DNA of 6,892 nucleotides from an uncultured Sphingomonas sp. Its GTDB lineage: Bacteria; Pseudomonadota; Alphaproteobacteria; Sphingomonadales; Sphingomonadaceae. The stretch is from NCBI GenBank assembly GCA_946886645.1, contig CAMPIY010000092.1, positions 1-6,892 of the forward strand, in the 5' to 3' direction. This document shows, piece after piece, positions 5,958 to 6,892 of the stretch (the stretch's first letter is position 1; each line of letters begins with the position of its first letter). A model generated the notes under the pieces. The model saw only the letters and a program-made list of their open reading frames with translations, made no database searches and was not told where the DNA came from. The position numbers and the translations under genes were made by a program.

Positions 5958-6637
5958 AGGAAATCCAGCCACCGACCGAAGCGGTCCGGCACCGGCGCGG
6001 TCACGTCAATCGCTTCTTTCGGCTGGCGCGGGACAAGCAGCCGCCACGCATGGAGCAGCATTCCGCTATCGGGCAGCGTCATGCTTTCGAGATCCGCATC
6101 ATCGGGCAGCGAATAGACCGGATCGCCGACAATCGCGGCGCCAAGCCCGCGGGCCGCGTGAACACGGATCTGGTGAGTCCGGCCGGTCGTCGGCCTGAAT
6201 TCGACAAGGCTCTGGCCGTCAACACTGGCAAGCTTTTGCCAGCGCGTCGCGGCGGTCTTGCCGGCCTTATCGACCACCATCCGCCAGCCGCCCTTCTGGC
6301 TCGAAACCTTGGCGACGGGCAGCTCGATCGACCCCTCATCGCCTTCCACCTCGCCATCCAGCACGGCCAGGTAGCTCTTCGTCACTTGGCCTGTTTCGAA
6401 CGCCTGCTGAAAATGCGCCCTGGCCTTGGGATTTCGGGCGAACAGCAAACACCCCGACGTGTCCCGATCCAGCCGGTGCATCGGCACCGGTGGCCTCTTA
6501 AAGCCCAGCGACAATTCCTCGATCCGCGCCTCGACGCTATCGCCTCCGGCACGCGGCGTATCCACCGGCAAGCCCGCCGGCTTGTCGATCACGATCGCTT
6601 CTCCATCGACGAACAGGATGAGGTCTTCGAGGGTCAT
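5954..6637 (-). CDS. RluA-family RNA pseudouridine synthase
   Basis: This enzyme isomerises uridine to pseudouridine in structured RNA (rRNA or tRNA). The 227-residue protein lacks an N-terminal S4 domain, which places it with the shorter RluA/TruC-like members. It begins with a strand pair leading to IDKPAGLPVDTPRAGG (17-32). The active-site motif is HRLDRDTSG (54-62) with catalytic D57. Conserved KSYLAVLDGEV and RPTTGRTHQIRVHAA follow, then GDPVYS, and LHAWRL near the C-terminus. All core motifs are intact. Which base it modifies cannot be told from sequence. ATG 6637 lacks a clear ribosome site, but no better in-frame start is seen. It heads a three-gene unit with arfB and msrC and is divergent from ctrA across 190 bases. 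Confidence 0.93.
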   Translation of the reverse strand: MTLEDLILFVDGEAIVIDKPAGLPVDTPRAGGDSVEARIEELSLGFKRPPVPMHRLDRDTSGCLLFARNPKARAHFQQAFETGQVTKSYLAVLDGEVEGDEGSIELPVAKVSSQKGGWRMVVDKAGKTAATRWQKLASVDGQSLVEFRPTTGRTHQIRVHAARGLGAAIVGDPVYSLPDDADLESMTLPDSGMLLHAWRLLVPRQPKEAIDVTAPVPDRFGRWLDFL

Positions 6638-6690
6638 GGCGGTGGCGATGACACCGGACCGTTACTGATGCAACGCTGCAACGTTTCCGG

Positions 6691-6782
6691 GCATTTACGA
6701 AGTTTTACGCACTATTAACCTTTTAAGGTCAGAAATCGCATGGTTAATGGACGCTTAGACGTCGTTAAAAGCGCGCAACCAT
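6691..6782. promoter_or_regulatory. Candidate CtrA-responsive control region of ctrA
   Basis: The 190-base divergent gap (6638-6827) is AT-richer than its surroundings in its middle. ATGGTTAA at 6740-6747 reads TTAACCAT on the minus strand, a form of CtrA half site known from alphaproteobacteria. The same TTAA (6744-6747), seven bases and TTAG (6755-6758) match the TTAA-N7-TTAA full site with one mismatch. TTAACC occurs at 6715-6720 and CAACCAT at 6776-6782. TTAA starts at 6723, 6744 and 6765, 21 bases apart. Autoregulation of ctrA is known in Caulobacter, so the placement makes sense. No GANTC site is present. Binding is inferred, not shown. Confidence 0.5.
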
Positions 6783-6827
6783 TTGGGGCCCGCGTGAAAA
6801 ACGACCGCCTAACCAGGGGATAGAGGC

Positions 6828-6892
6828 ATGCGGGTTCTGCTGATCGAAGACGAGGCGACCATCGCCAAGAGCATCGAGCTCATGCTCGGCAC
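6828..6892 (+). CDS. ctrA: Cell-cycle response regulator CtrA, 5' end (runs off the right edge)
   Basis: Only 21 codons are present: MRVLLIEDEATIAKSIELML, then Gly and the edge. This is the first strand and helix of a receiver domain, with the acidic pair E7/D8 that coordinates Mg2+. The MRVLLIED-x(5)-A/K-SIELML pattern is nearly the same as the start of alphaproteobacterial CtrA, an OmpR-type master regulator of the cell cycle, motility and related genes. The phospho-accepting Asp and DNA-binding domain lie outside the window. ATG 6828 has AGGGGA seven bases upstream; the closer GAGG is too near to serve. Identity rests on the short N-terminus plus the CtrA-like sites upstream, so it is likely but not certain. 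Confidence 0.85.
   Translation, partial: MRVLLIEDEATIAKSIELMLG

Noticed and set aside
6718..6729. ACCTT-TT-AAGGT inverted repeat upstream of ctrA, considered as a terminator or operator
   Set aside because: The arms are only five bases with a two-base centre, too short for a terminator hairpin, and the repeat overlaps the CtrA-like TTAA elements, which explain it better.

Overview
The window looks like a piece of chromosome from a GC-rich alphaproteobacterium, most likely a sphingomonad (Sphingomonas/Sphingopyxis type). Three things suggest this: the right edge carries the first 21 codons of the cell-cycle regulator CtrA, preceded by CtrA-type sites; the pyruvate dehydrogenase (PDH) E2 and E3 proteins have alphaproteobacterial features; and the PDH E1 genes are absent from this locus. 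The taxonomic call is inference. I see no RNA gene, mobile element, CRISPR array, phage gene or broken gene, and no gene-free stretch over 300 bases.

Left and centre (bases 1 to 4496, all minus strand): a tightly packed run of seven genes. In order of transcription they are pdhC (PDH E2), a 70-residue two-helix membrane protein, a YciA-like hotdog acyl-CoA thioesterase, lpdA (dihydrolipoyl dehydrogenase, E3), a 207-residue membrane-anchored protein of unknown role, a DUF3140 protein, and the start of a cupin protein cut by the window edge. Gaps range from 23 bases to an 8-base overlap, so one operon is plausible. The first four genes are the most coherent group: two PDH subunits with a thioesterase and a small membrane protein between them. 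The last three look like separate accessory genes.

Centre right (4497 to 5547): pdhC is divergent from a UspA-family stress-protein gene. Between them lie 116 bases containing a TTGAC-GG-GTCAA palindrome that could supply back-to-back -35 elements. The usp gene converges on a free methionine-(R)-sulfoxide reductase gene, and their stop codons share bases.

Right (5068 to 6637, minus strand): rluA-type pseudouridine synthase, arfB-type ribosome-rescue hydrolase and free-Met-sulfoxide reductase are coupled by overlapping start and stop codons, so they are probably translated together. This set is themed on translation and protein-damage repair.

Right edge (6638 to 6892): a 190-base AT-richer intergenic region separates the rluA-family gene from ctrA. 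It holds CtrA-like half sites, TTAA tetramers 21 bases apart and short direct repeats, but no GANTC methylation site.

Most of this is ordinary chromosomal gene content. The points most worth a second look are the YciA-like thioesterase between E2 and E3 that lacks the usual catalytic Asp, its small membrane-protein neighbour, and the ctrA control region. I see no clear sign of a wholly new system.
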